DNA of 64,000 bases from the NCBI GenBank assembly GCA_029780675.1, contig JAKOYE010000123.1, positions 1 to 64,000 on the forward strand, read 5' to 3'. The notes beneath the pieces were generated by a model. It did no database searches. It had not been told where the DNA came from and was given only the letters and a program-made list of their open reading frames with translations. A program made the position numbers and the translations under genes. This document shows positions 1 through 9,240 of this stretch, piece after piece (positions within the stretch are counted from its first letter, which is position 1; each line of letters begins with the position of its first letter). Origin of the DNA: Actinomycetes bacterium (GTDB lineage: Bacteria > Actinomycetota > Actinomycetes > Mycobacteriales > Mycobacteriaceae).

Positions 1-205
1 GTCGATCACCCGCCTGTGGAATCACGCCGTCACCGCACTGCACCGCCGAGTCAACCCCGCACGCAGGCTCCGCGCCAACCCCCGCGTGGTCAAACGCAAA
101 GTCCTGAAATGGGCCGCCAAACGCCTTCACCACCAACACCACCCGCAGCCCCAGAAGCCGCCCGCATGCACAATCCTCATCCACTAACTGAACGGTATTG
201 CCATT
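1..205 (+). mobile_element. Terminal part of an insertion sequence
   Basis: The left edge of the window holds the 3' end of a transposase frame followed by about 18 bases (188-205) that are not glycine-rich coding. From about 206 the sequence becomes the repetitive complement of a PGRS gene. The sharp change of character places the insertion-sequence end near 188-205. The sequence CTGAACGGTATTGCC just after the transposase stop is a candidate terminal inverted repeat. The other end and the family cannot be checked because they lie outside the window. Confidence 0.6.
2..187 (+). CDS. Transposase, C-terminal fragment (partial)
   Basis: An open frame enters from the left edge and stops with TAA at 185-187, giving 61 residues. 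It is rich in Arg and His and contains [16 protein letters not shown]. This resembles the basic tail (a PRVVKRKM-type motif) of DDE transposases of the IS4 group in actinobacteria, as I recall that family. The catalytic residues would lie upstream, outside the window. The position next to an abruptly ending PGRS gene supports an insertion-sequence origin. The family assignment is tentative. Confidence 0.6.
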   Translation, partial: SITRLWNHAVTALHRRVNPARRLRANPRVVKRKVLKWAAKRLHHQHHPQPQKPPACTILIH

Positions 206-2329
206 AGCGGCGATCCCCGGATTGCCGCCGTTACCACCGGCACCACCATCGGCAGTCAGCGCGTCACCGTCAGCGCCCTTACCACCCTTACCGGCCAAGC
301 CCGCCTCGCCGGCCGAACCACCCGAACCACCCGCACCGGCATCAGCCCGGCCACCGAAGAACAACAGGAAACGCCCATACCCGGCATCACCGCCGGCACC
401 ACCGGAACCACCGGAACCGGCGTTGCCACCGTCGCCACCGTCAGTGCCCGAGGCACCCGCAACCGCGCCGTCCAGACCGTCAGCACCCGCACCACCGGTA
501 CCGCCCGTACCACCGGCACCGCCCTTACCGCCGGCCCCGCCAAACCCGAGAATCCACGAACCATCACCGCCGTCACCACCCAGGCCGCCCGCACCGCCCT
601 TACCAGCGTTACCCCCGTCACCACCGGGGATCCCCGCATCGCTGCCCGAATCACCCGCCGCGCCCGCACCGCCGGCACCACCGGCACCGCCCTCACCGAT
701 CACCGACAGCAAACCGGTCGAACCACCGTTACCGCCGTGGCCACCCACACCGCTCACATCGGTCGCGCCGCCACCGGCACCACCGGCACCACCACCACCA
801 CCCCACAGCGCGCCGTTACCGCCGTGGCCGCCCGAACCGCCGTTGAGACCCGCACCGCCGTCGCCGCCGTCCCCACCACGGCCCCACTGCGCCAAGAATC
901 CCGTATTACCGCCGGCACCACCCGCACCACCGGACGCCCCACTCAGGCCGGTACCACCCGCACCGCCGGCGCCCGCATCACCCCACAACGCCAAAAACCC
1001 GGTGTCACCGCCGGCACCACCGGCACCCGCGGCCAGGGCCCCGACCCCGTTTCCACCCGAGCCGCCGTTACCGCCCCACCCGAACAGCAGACCGCCCTGG
1101 CCGCCGTCGCCACCGTCGCGGCCGGCCACATACGAGTTCCCACCGTCACCGCCATCGCCGATCCACCCGGCGTTCCCGCCGTCGCCGCCGTTCCAGCCGT
1201 TACCGCCCGACCCGAGCAGACCACCGTTACCGCCGGTGCACCCCTGCGCCGACGCACACGTCTCGGCCGTCCACGAGTAGCCGTTACCGATCAGCAGACC
1301 GCCGTTGGGGTTATCAGCCGTGCCGTCACCGATGAAGATCCGGATGAAGTCCGTGATCGGGTTGCCCACCGCAGCACCCACCGCCGACGCACCCGCAGCC
1401 GGACCCACCAACGGCTCCACCGACCCCGACGTCCCGACCACCGCGGCTGCCCGCGGGGTCGAGGAACCACCCACCGTGTCCCGCCGCGACACCGCGACCG
1501 CCGACCACATCAAGGCAGCCGCCGCCGGGGAATCCGTACCCCGACCACCGGTCAGCCAGGACACCAACGACCCCGACACACCCCGCACCGGCGCCGACGA
1601 CGCCGCAGGCACCGCCTCGGCCACCGAAACCTCGAGAACGGCCGGATCCGACCCCACCACCGCCACCGACGGGGCGACCACCGCACCCTCGGAGGCCTCG
1701 GACACCCCGGACCCCGCCGCCGCTGCCGCGGCACGCGCCACCGCCGACGCCGCCCGCGGCACCGCAACACCCGCCACCGGCGCCACACCGGAGACCGCAC
1801 CCGGAGCCGAAACCTCACCCGCCTCAACCGCATCCGAATCGTTGGCGCCCGGGGTCACCGACGCCCGCGACGCCCCCGGCGCCGAACCACCACCGGCCTC
1901 ACCCCGACCCCCGGACCCCGCACCCTCGGACGCACCCCCGCCCGAATCACCCGAACCCGCAGATTCGCCCGAACCCTCAGACTCACCCGAACCTCGACCC
2001 GACCCAGACGCCCGTGTCCCCTTGGGGGCTGCGGACGCCGACCCACGACCCGACGAGGTGCCGACACGCTCGGTCGAGGCCGACCCGGCCGACCCCGACG
2101 ATCCCGACGTGTCCGCCGCCGCCAACGGCAACGACGCCATCGCCGCACCGACGCCCAGGGCGACCGCAAGCGCACCGACGCGTCCCACGTAACGGGCGCC
2201 TCGCGACGCCCCCATCTGGCTCAGACCCAGATCCGCGACCCGAACGCTGCCCGGCACCGGCCGATGACGACCACCCCCGTCGACACCATCGAGAACCACA
2301 ACCTTGCCCGATTTAGCGTGACGAGCCAT
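206..2329 (-). CDS. PGRS-type glycine-rich exported protein, 3' end cut by the insertion sequence
   Basis: The minus frame starting at ATG 2329 has no stop down to position 1. Residues about 39-70 form an export signal ([17 protein letters not shown], then an LAAAD cleavage region). An Asp/Ser/Gly-rich linker and an Ala/Val-rich stretch follow. The motif [10 protein letters not shown], a common entry to PGRS domains, comes next, then about 350 residues of GGxGGx repeats. There is no PE domain, as in many non-tuberculous PGRS-repeat proteins. An internal ATG at 2215 (MGASRGAR) is an alternative start. Near 206 the glycine pattern ends and the frame runs into the insertion sequence, so the natural C-terminus is missing. 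The function is unknown; cell-surface location is inferred. Confidence 0.75.
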
Positions 2330-2369
2330 GAGCGAGAACCCCCGGGGGTGAAAGGTGGCAGAAAGTGCG

Positions 2370-2393
2370 CTGAGTAAATCATGAGAGAAGGGC
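2370..2393 (-). promoter_or_regulatory. Upstream element shared with the gene starting at 40628
   Basis: This 24-base block lies about 41 bases upstream of the PGRS start. It matches the block at 40671-40694, about 43 bases upstream of another exported-protein gene, at 17 of 24 positions. The 11-mer TGAGAGAAGGG (plus strand) is identical in both. The shared spacing suggests a promoter or leader element; the role is inferred. Confidence 0.5.
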
Positions 2394-2577
2394 GAGAGGC
2401 AGCAAAAAGCGTGAACCGAATTTCGCTCTGCTTTTCGGCTCACCTGCAAAGTTTTTCCGAAAGTTATTCTGATTCGACATTCCGCCTGCTGAAGGAGGGT
2501 TTTCATACTCCCCATCCGCGTTCCGGCGCTGGGTTCCAGCAGATTGTGGCAGCAAACTATTCCATTAGGCGGTTTTC

Positions 2578-4143
2578 ATGAATACCTGGGCCGACGAGGT
2601 CATCACCGGCGATTACGCCGGCCATCCCGGCCTGCTCTACCGACAGCGGCCACACAACTACGCCGAACTGCTCGCCGGGGTGGAGCGCTGGACGCCGCGG
2701 ACGTTCCTGGTGCAGAGCGGGCGGCGGGTCAGATTCGGTGAGTTCTTCGCCGCGGTAGACACCGCCCGGAACCGATTGACGCCGCTGGGGATCCGCCCCG
2801 GTGACCGCGTGATGCTGCTGGCCTACAACAGCCCGGATTGGGTGGTGGCATTGTGGGCCATCTGGTCGGCTGGCGCCGTCCCGGTGTTGGGGAACCGGTG
2901 GTGGAGCGACAAGGAGGCCCAGCACTCCCTCGACGTGGTGCGGCCCCGCGTCGTCATCACCGACGCCCCCGGATTGGTCGCGGGCTTCACCGGCCCGGTT
3001 CTGGACATCTCCACCCTCGCGGACTGCTTCGGCGCCGACGCGAAGGGGCGACCCGAGGTTCCTGGCCCCGCTGACGAGGAGGCGCCGGCAGTGATCCTGT
3101 TCACCTCCGGCAGCACCGGCATGCCCAAGGCCGTCGAACTGCCGTTCCGGGCGGTGGTGGCCAACCAGCAGAATGTGCTGGCCCGCTCCCGGCAACTACC
3201 GCCCCTGATTCCTGCGGATGGTCCGCAACCGGTGACCCTGGTCTCCACCCCGCTGTTCCACATCGGCGCGTTCGCCACCCTGATCACCCAGACCCTCACC
3301 GGCGGCAGGATCGTGTTAAACACCGGCCGGTTCGACCCCGCGCGGGTGCTCGCGCTCATCGAATCCGAACGGGTCGAGCGCTGGGGTGCGGTGCCGACGA
3401 TGGCGGCCCGACTGCTCGAGCATCCCGCCTTCGATGACCACGATCTGTCCAGCCTGCGCTCCTTCCCACTCGGCGGCGCTCCCGTGCCACCGGTTCTCCT
3501 GGAACGCCTGGCCCGGCGGCTGCCCCAGTTGCGGGGCCGGGGGATGGTCAACATGTGGGGGATGACCGAAGGCGGCGGGTTCTTCACCGTGGCCACCGGA
3601 GCCGACCTGACGCTCCACCCCAAGACGGTGGGCCGGCCGCTGCCGACCGTCGAGATCCGGATCACCGACCCCGATGATCGCGGGATCGGCGAAGTCCTCG
3701 CGCGCAGCCCGACCGTCATGCTGGGCTACGTCGGGATCGAGGACGACTCGATCGACGCCGAGGGCTGGCTGCACACCGGCGACCTGGGCCATGTGGACGC
3801 CGACGGATACGTGTTCATCGACGGGCGCAGCAAGGACATGGTGATCCGGGGCGGGGAGAACATCGCCTGCCCGCACGTGGAGGCCGCACTGATGCGTCAT
3901 CCCGACGTGGTGGAGGCGGCCGCGCTGGGCCTGCCGCACCCCGAACTGGGCGAGGAACTGGCGGCGGTGGTGGTGCACCGGCCGGGTGGCCCGATCCCGA
4001 GTGAGGCTGACCTGTCCCGGCATATGGCGGGCGAGGTCGCCTACTTCGCCATCCCGACCCGCTGGATCATCCGCGAACAGCCGCTACCCACCATCGGAAC
4101 CGAGAAGCTTGACAAGCGAAGTCTGGCAGGGGAATTCGAGTAG
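2578..4143 (+). CDS. fadD: Fatty-acid--CoA ligase (FadD family)
   Basis: This 521-residue adenylate-forming enzyme is expected to activate a fatty or related carboxylic acid to its CoA thioester through an acyl-AMP. The AMP-binding P-loop TSGSTGMPK is at 176-184. The later motifs NMWGMTEG, TGDLGHVDADGYVFIDGR and DMVIRGGENI are intact, so all core regions are present at normal family length. The start ATG has a modest purine tract (AGGCGG) upstream. The 248 bases between it and the divergent PGRS gene hold the PGRS upstream element and AT-richer sequence, with no other gene seen. The substrate cannot be told from sequence, so no FadD number is given. Confidence 0.9.
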   Translation: MNTWADEVITGDYAGHPGLLYRQRPHNYAELLAGVERWTPRTFLVQSGRRVRFGEFFAAVDTARNRLTPLGIRPGDRVMLLAYNSPDWVVALWAIWSAGAVPVLGNRWWSDKEAQHSLDVVRPRVVITDAPGLVAGFTGPVLDISTLADCFGADAKGRPEVPGPADEEAPAVILFTSGSTGMPKAVELPFRAVVANQQNVLARSRQLPPLIPADGPQPVTLVSTPLFHIGAFATLITQTLTGGRIVLNTGRFDPARVLALIESERVERWGAVPTMAARLLEHPAFDDHDLSSLRSFPLGGAPVPPVLLERLARRLPQLRGRGMVNMWGMTEGGGFFTVATGADLTLHPKTVGRPLPTVEIRITDPDDRGIGEVLARSPTVMLGYVGIEDDSIDAEGWLHTGDLGHVDADGYVFIDGRSKDMVIRGGENIACPHVEAALMRHPDVVEAAALGLPHPELGEELAAVVVHRPGGPIPSEADLSRHMAGEVAYFAIPTRWIIREQPLPTIGTEKLDKRSLAGEFE

Positions 4144-4166
4144 CTCGCTACATCAGCCACCAGGCG

Positions 4167-5417
4167 TCAGCCGCCGACCCGTTCGCGGTGGTGCGTCTCG
4201 TACATCCGAACCGCCACCACGGCCGCCGAGACGGCGGTGATCGCCGCTGCCACCCACACCGCCGCACGCAGTCCCCACAGGTCTGCGGCCACCCCGCCGA
4301 CAACCGCCCCGACCGCATAGCCGCCGTCCCGCCACAGTCGGTACACCCCGACCGCGCGGGCCCGCCAAAGCGGTTGGGCGACGTCGCCGATCACCGCCAG
4401 CAGGGTCGGATACACCATCGCCGTCCCGGCCCCCAGCAGGGCGGCGCCGGCCAGCCATCCCGCAAAACCTTCGGCGGTGGCGATCCAGACCAGGGCAGCG
4501 GCCTGGGTCAGCATCCCGCCGGTGATCAGATTCTTGCGGCCCCATCGGTCCGAGAGGGCGCCAGTCACAATCTGCGCCGCACCCCAGACCGCCGGGTAGA
4601 CGGCCACCAGCAGGCCGACCCGATCAACCGGCAGTCCCGCGGAGGCGAACAGCAACGGGAACAGTCCCCAGGACAGCCCGAAGTTGAGGTTGTTCACCAG
4701 TCCGGCCTGACTCGCCGCGGACAGCGCGGGTTCGGTGATGCTGGTGCGCAGGAAGATCTCCCGATTCGACGGCATCGGGGTCGTGACCGGCGAATCGCGG
4801 GCCTCCAGGCGGGCGTAGTCGCGGGTCTCGCGCACCAGCACCACGGACAGTCCCAGTCCGATCAACGCGTAACTCAGACCGAGCAGAAACGGCGCCGGCC
4901 GCAGTCCGTGATGAGCGGCTAGGTAGCCCGCCAACCAGGCCGTGACGGCGACCGCCCCGTAGCCGGCGGCCTCGTTGAGACCCATCGCCAGACCACGCTG
5001 CCGCGGCCCCACCAGGTCGATCTTCATCACGACCGTCGTCGACCAGGTCAGACCCTGACTGGCACCCAGCAGGACATTGGCAGCGACCACCCAACCCCAG
5101 CTGGGCGCCCAGATCAGCAGCAGCGGAACCGGAATCGCCAGCAGCCAGCCCACCACGAGGACGGGCTTGCGGCCGAACCGGTCCGACCAGGTCCCCGCCA
5201 GGTAGTTGGTCCCGGCCTTGGTGAGCCCGAACGCCAGCACGTAGGTGAACAGGACGGTATAGCCGGTCAACCCGAAGGTCGACTCCGCCAGCAGTGGCAG
5301 CACCGTCTGTTCCTGGCCGACCATACCGCCGACCAGTGCGTTGACGGTGACCAGCAGGGTGAACTGGAACAGGTTGGCGCGCAACCCAAGCCGGGGCGCG
5401 GGGCGATCCTTGATCAT
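4167..5417 (-). CDS. MFS transporter
   Basis: A 416-residue polytopic membrane protein with about 12 hydrophobic segments. The cytoplasmic loop motif GTWSDRFGRKPVLV after the second segment and GALSDRWGRKNLITGG in the second half are the repeated MFS signature DRxGRK. It is probably a proton-driven exporter of small molecules. It is the last gene of a minus-strand set, starting 12 bases after the stop of the FAD monooxygenase, so the two are probably co-transcribed. The two proteins may act on the same aromatic or drug-like compound; that is inference. Confidence 0.85.
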   Translation of the reverse strand: MIKDRPAPRLGLRANLFQFTLLVTVNALVGGMVGQEQTVLPLLAESTFGLTGYTVLFTYVLAFGLTKAGTNYLAGTWSDRFGRKPVLVVGWLLAIPVPLLLIWAPSWGWVVAANVLLGASQGLTWSTTVVMKIDLVGPRQRGLAMGLNEAAGYGAVAVTAWLAGYLAAHHGLRPAPFLLGLSYALIGLGLSVVLVRETRDYARLEARDSPVTTPMPSNREIFLRTSITEPALSAASQAGLVNNLNFGLSWGLFPLLFASAGLPVDRVGLLVAVYPAVWGAAQIVTGALSDRWGRKNLITGGMLTQAAALVWIATAEGFAGWLAGAALLGAGTAMVYPTLLAVIGDVAQPLWRARAVGVYRLWRDGGYAVGAVVGGVAADLWGLRAAVWVAAAITAVSAAVVAVRMYETHHRERVGG

Positions 5418-5429
5418 TTTCTGCGAGGC

Positions 5430-6665
5430 TCACCTCCGGCGAGCGAACCCCGGGGCGCGTTCCGGCCGGATGCCCACCCCGACCACGTAGGCCGGGATGA
5501 CGGCCAGCCCGGGCAGCCGTCGCAGCAGTGCGGTGAAGGCCCGGGGTGGCTCCGCCATGGCGCCACTCATGATCGACGCCACCAATCGACGGTGGATCAG
5601 CCGCTGCAATCCCTGGGTGAGAGCTGCCGGCGGCAACCTGCGGCGGCGCACCGACGCCAGGTCACGGTCGGTCACCCGGCCGCGGCGCAGCGGATCGGCC
5701 AGCAGGGTGGCCGCCCCCACCGCGTCCTGCACAGCGATGTTGATGCCGACCCCGCCGACCGGCGACATCGCGTGCGCGGCATCGCCGATGCACAACAGGC
5801 CGTCGGTGTGCCAGCGCTTGAGCCGGTTGAGCCGGACGTCGAGCAGTCTGACGTCATCCCAGGACTTCAGGTGCGAGGTGTCCGCCTCCGGGGCCAGGAT
5901 GCCGACTTCAGCTTTGAAGGCCTCCAGGCCGCGTGCCCGCAGTCGGGCGTCGCTGCCCTTGGGAATCAGGTAACCGATCTGGAAGTAGCCCTCGCGGGGA
6001 ATCATGATCATCAGCCGGCCCTGCCCGAACCGCGGGAACAGCGAGTACTCGGCGGCCATGTCGCGGGGCAACCGGAACCACCACACGTCGAAGGGAACCG
6101 GCCATTCCCGCACCGGCAGTCCGGAGACGTCCCGCACCACCGAACCGCGACCGTCGCACGCGATGGTGAGATCGGCCGTCAGTTCGCCGTCCCCTTCCGG
6201 CGCGGCGTAGCGCACCCCAGTCGTCCGGCCGCCCTCCCGCAGCAGTCCGGTGACCTCATGCTGCATCCGCAACGTGAACGTCGGCTCCTGGGAAGCCGCC
6301 TCGGCCAGCAGATTCAGCAGGTCCCACTGCGGGACCATCGCCACATAGGGATGCGGTTGGCGCAGCCTCCGGAAATCCACCAGGGTGATCTGGCGGCCCG
6401 CAGAGACGACATCGGCGTGCTCGACTTTGCTCTGCGGAAGCGCACTGAACCGCTCCCACAGTCCGAGATCGTCGAGCAACCGCAACGTACTGGGATGCAC
6501 TGTGTCACCACGGAAGTCGCGCAGGAAGTCGGCATGCTTCTCCAGCAGGGTCACCGTCACCCCGGCCCGCGCCAGCAACAGTCCCAGCACCATGCCGGCG
6601 GGGCCGCCGCCGACGATCGCGCAGGTCGTCTTCTCGGGCGGCATCTTCTCAGGCGGCGTCATCAA
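5430..6665 (-). CDS. FAD-dependent monooxygenase (PHBH type)
   Basis: A 411-residue flavoprotein of the p-hydroxybenzoate hydroxylase fold. The N-terminal dinucleotide motif GGGPAGMVLG is near residue 20. The motif DGRGSVVRDVSG corresponds to the DG element, and GDAAHAMSPVGGVGIN near residue 300 is the second FAD-ribityl motif of this class. It should use NAD(P)H and oxygen to hydroxylate an organic substrate in the cytoplasm. It lies 6 bases after kup and 12 bases before the MFS gene. A second Met eight residues in (MPPEKTTC) is an alternative start. The substrate is unknown. Confidence 0.85.
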   Translation of the reverse strand: MMTPPEKMPPEKTTCAIVGGGPAGMVLGLLLARAGVTVTLLEKHADFLRDFRGDTVHPSTLRLLDDLGLWERFSALPQSKVEHADVVSAGRQITLVDFRRLRQPHPYVAMVPQWDLLNLLAEAASQEPTFTLRMQHEVTGLLREGGRTTGVRYAAPEGDGELTADLTIACDGRGSVVRDVSGLPVREWPVPFDVWWFRLPRDMAAEYSLFPRFGQGRLMIMIPREGYFQIGYLIPKGSDARLRARGLEAFKAEVGILAPEADTSHLKSWDDVRLLDVRLNRLKRWHTDGLLCIGDAAHAMSPVGGVGINIAVQDAVGAATLLADPLRRGRVTDRDLASVRRRRLPPAALTQGLQRLIHRRLVASIMSGAMAEPPRAFTALLRRLPGLAVIPAYVVGVGIRPERAPGFARRR

Positions 6666-6671
6666 CCCTCC

Positions 6672-8600
6672 CTACACCTCGATTCGGGCACCGACGATGA
6701 CGGTGCGCTCCAATGGCAGCCCGAAGTACCCCGGGGAGTCCCCGGCCATATGGGTGGTAGCGATGAAAAGCCTTTTGCGCCAGAGCGCCATCGTCGGCTT
6801 CGGACCGGCGACGACCTCGACCTTGGACAGGAAGTAGGACGCGTTGTCGATGTCGATCCGGCCCTCGGTCTCGGCCGGATCGACGAGTCGGAGCGCGGCG
6901 GGAACGTCGGGACGTTCCATGTAGCCGTACCGCGCGGACACGAAAAAGATGCCGTCGGAGGGGGAACCGAGGTGGTCGATCGTGATCCGCTCATCGTCGG
7001 GGACCCGGGGTACCGGCGGGGTGTCGATCGAGACGATGACGACATGCTGGTGCAGGACGGGGGTGTGGTCGACGTTGGTGCGCAACGACAACGGCGTGGT
7101 GGCACCGCCACGATTCAGGTAAACGGCCGTCCCCGGGATACGCGGCAGTGGCGGTGTCCTAGTGATGATGTCGCGGACGAACGGCAGCAGTGGACCCTCC
7201 ACCTCGTCGCGGGCCTGCGTCACCACGTCGCGTCCGCGTTGCCAGGTGATCAGCACGGTGAACGCGGTCAACCCGATCAGCAACGGCAGCCAGGCCCCGT
7301 GCAACAGTTTGGTCAGGTTGGCGGCGAGGAACATCAAGTCCACCGTCAGCAGCGCTCCCCCGCCGATGATCACCAGCCACAGCGGTGCCCGCCAACGGGT
7401 TCGTGCGATGTACAGGAACAGCAGAGTGGTGATGGTGATCGTGCCGGTGACCGCCATGCCGTAGGCGTAGCCCAGCGCCGAAGAACTGCGGAACGCGAAC
7501 ACCAGGACCAGAACCGCGACCCACAGCATGCCGTTGATCCACGGGATGTAGATCTGGCCGAACGACGACTCCGAGGTGTGCGACACCCGCATCCGCGGCA
7601 GGTAACCGATCTGCGCGGCCTGCGAGGCCACCGAGTAGGCGCCGGTGATCACCGACTGGGAGGCGATCACCGTCGCAGCGGTGGACAGCACCACCATCGG
7701 TATCTGCGCCCAATCCGGCACCAGCAGGAAGAACGGTGCCTCAACCACGCTCCGGTCGACAAGGAGCAGGGCTCCCTGGCCGAAGTAGTTGAGCACCAGT
7801 GCCGGCAGCACCAGGCCGAGCCAACCCCAGGTGATGGCCGCCCGACCGAAGTGGCCCATGTCGGCGTAAAGCGCCTCGGCCCCGGTGACCGCCAGCACGA
7901 CGGCGGCCAGAGCGAAGAAGGCGATGTGGAAGTGCCCGACCATGAACTCGAGGGCGTAGGTGGGCGACAGCGCCCAGAGGATCTCCGGATGGCCGGCGAT
8001 GCCGCCCAGCCCGCAGGCCGCGATCACCAGGAACCAGATCACCATCACCGGTCCGAAGAATCTGCCGACCGCCGCCGTGCCGCGTTTCTGGACCAGGAAC
8101 AGCCCACTGATGATCACCGCGGTGATCGGGACGACGAACTCGGCCAGAGCGGGATCGACGACCTTCAAACCCTCGACGGCGGAGAGCACCGAGATCGCCG
8201 GGGTGATCATGCTGTCACCGAAGAATAATGCGGCACCGAGGATTCCGAGCGTGGAGAGCACCGCGACGATTCGGGGATTCGACGCCCCGCCGATCCGGCG
8301 GACCAGGGTGATCAGCGCCATCACCCCACCCTCGCCGTCGTTGTCGGCGCGCATCACGAGCGTGACGTAGGTCAGCGTGACGATGGTCATCACCGACCAG
8401 AAGACCAGCGACACCACACCGTAGACATTGGCGTGGGTGATCGGAACGGGATGGGGGTCGCCGGGGTTGAACAGGGTCTGCAAGGTGTACAGCGGACTGG
8501 TGCCGATGTCCCCGAACACCACCCCGAGGGCGCCGACCACCAAGCCCGCGCGTATGCGTTGCGCGGGCGTGTGGGTCGTCACCGCCACATCTTTGGCCAC
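6672..8600 (-). CDS. kup: Potassium uptake protein Kup
   Basis: A 642-residue protein of usual Kup length, with about 12 transmembrane segments in the first 440 residues and a soluble C-terminal domain. The signature GVVFGDIGTSPLYTLQ is near residue 30. Further conserved pieces include GDSMITPAISVLSAVEG and DMGHFG. It takes up potassium, probably with protons, across the inner membrane. It is the first gene of a minus-strand set whose next gene, the FAD monooxygenase, starts only 6 bases after it. This is an unusual pairing with no obvious functional link. No ydaO-type riboswitch was seen in the 114 bases upstream. Confidence 0.95.
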   Translation of the reverse strand: MAKDVAVTTHTPAQRIRAGLVVGALGVVFGDIGTSPLYTLQTLFNPGDPHPVPITHANVYGVVSLVFWSVMTIVTLTYVTLVMRADNDGEGGVMALITLVRRIGGASNPRIVAVLSTLGILGAALFFGDSMITPAISVLSAVEGLKVVDPALAEFVVPITAVIISGLFLVQKRGTAAVGRFFGPVMVIWFLVIAACGLGGIAGHPEILWALSPTYALEFMVGHFHIAFFALAAVVLAVTGAEALYADMGHFGRAAITWGWLGLVLPALVLNYFGQGALLLVDRSVVEAPFFLLVPDWAQIPMVVLSTAATVIASQSVITGAYSVASQAAQIGYLPRMRVSHTSESSFGQIYIPWINGMLWVAVLVLVFAFRSSSALGYAYGMAVTGTITITTLLFLYIARTRWRAPLWLVIIGGGALLTVDLMFLAANLTKLLHGAWLPLLIGLTAFTVLITWQRGRDVVTQARDEVEGPLLPFVRDIITRTPPLPRIPGTAVYLNRGGATTPLSLRTNVDHTPVLHQHVVIVSIDTPPVPRVPDDERITIDHLGSPSDGIFFVSARYGYMERPDVPAALRLVDPAETEGRIDIDNASYFLSKVEVVAGPKPTMALWRKRLFIATTHMAGDSPGYFGLPLERTVIVGARIEV

Positions 8601-8714
8601 AGGAGGCAGATGTTATCCGCGCGACGGGTCGGCGTCGGCGATCCGGCGAATTGCCCCGGCCGAGCTGCGGCGAAGCCCTAGATTCAGCGGAGGGGGACGG
8701 ATAGGGAGGTGGCG

Positions 8715-9170
8715 TTGCGCAGGTTCCTCTCCGTACTCCATGTCGCGGCCGCCGCACTGGCGGTCGCGGTGGCGCCACCGGCTCACGCCGGGATGCAGAT
8801 CGGTCATTACACGGCGATCATCGACGGCCGCTACGACTTCCACACCTGGATCTTCACCTTCAGTTCGTGCAATCCGCCGGAGGGAATCGAGGAGTGCGCG
8901 GACGTCTCGGCCAACCCGATGCCCATCGCCAAGGCCTACCAGTGGTACGGACGCGCCACCCAGGCCAACGGCACCTACACCCTGATCGTGGACGTGCCCG
9001 ACGGACTTCGCTGCGGCAACGTCTACTACGGACCGGTCATCCCCACCCATGACGTGTACACCTGGGACGCGGTAACGCTGACCGGCCGACTCGACTCGAC
9101 GTTCGACGTCGGCTGCGACAACGCCCCGGGTGGCACGTTCACGTATCCGTTCAGGTTGGTGCGGTTCTAG
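8715..9170 (+). CDS. Small exported protein of unknown function
   Basis: A 151-residue protein with a clear signal peptide: MRRF, then a hydrophobic stretch, then APPAHA before the mature start GMQIGHY. The mature part has four Cys, near CNPPEG, ECADV, LRCGNVYYG and DVGCDN, which could form two disulfides outside the membrane. I prefer the TTG at 8715 because GGGAGG (8704-8709) sits 5 bases upstream; the GTG at 8709 would overlap that ribosome site. It is divergent from kup. I do not recognise the family, but small Cys-paired exported proteins of this kind are common in mycobacteria. Confidence 0.75.
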   Translation: MRRFLSVLHVAAAALAVAVAPPAHAGMQIGHYTAIIDGRYDFHTWIFTFSSCNPPEGIEECADVSANPMPIAKAYQWYGRATQANGTYTLIVDVPDGLRCGNVYYGPVIPTHDVYTWDAVTLTGRLDSTFDVGCDNAPGGTFTYPFRLVRF

Positions 9171-9183
9171 CAGGCCGCCGGGG

Positions 9184-9221
9184 AGGGTCCTTTGTCCATG
9201 GCCGCGATGCTGAAGGACCCT
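9184..9221. repeat. 9-bp inverted repeat in an intergenic region
   Basis: AGGGTCCTT (9184-9192) and AAGGACCCT (9213-9221) are perfect inverted copies separated by 20 bases. They lie 13 bases after the exported-protein gene and 20 bases before the phosphatase start. This could be a weak terminator, an operator or a leader hairpin. No T-run follows, so a classical intrinsic terminator is unlikely. Confidence 0.55.
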
Positions 9222-9240
9222 GTCGACGTGCCCGGGATGA

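Noticed and set aside
206..1300. PGRS repeats as a CRISPR array or non-coding tandem repeat
   Set aside because: The units are short, irregular and keep a GGxGGx reading frame; there are no regular spacers.
198..2377. Long plus-strand open frames rich in Pro, Ala, Thr and Arg over the PGRS region
   Set aside because: They are the complement of the GGxGGx-coding minus frame; repetition and high GC keep several frames open.
2381..2581. A 66-residue ORF before fadD
   Set aside because: It overlaps the fadD start and the PGRS promoter element, with no ribosome site and no plausible product.
4138..4166. A terminator hairpin between fadD and the MFS gene
   Set aside because: Only a 4-5 bp stem (GTAGC/GCTAC) with a tiny loop and no T-run is visible; too weak to call.
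5592..8228. An 878-residue plus-strand open frame
   Set aside because: It lies opposite kup and the FAD monooxygenase, which have clear motifs. Its Gln/Arg/His-rich composition is that of an antisense frame.
8601..8714. A c-di-AMP (ydaO) riboswitch before kup
   Set aside because: The region is about 114 bases, shared with a divergent gene, and lacks the expected conserved stems on reading.
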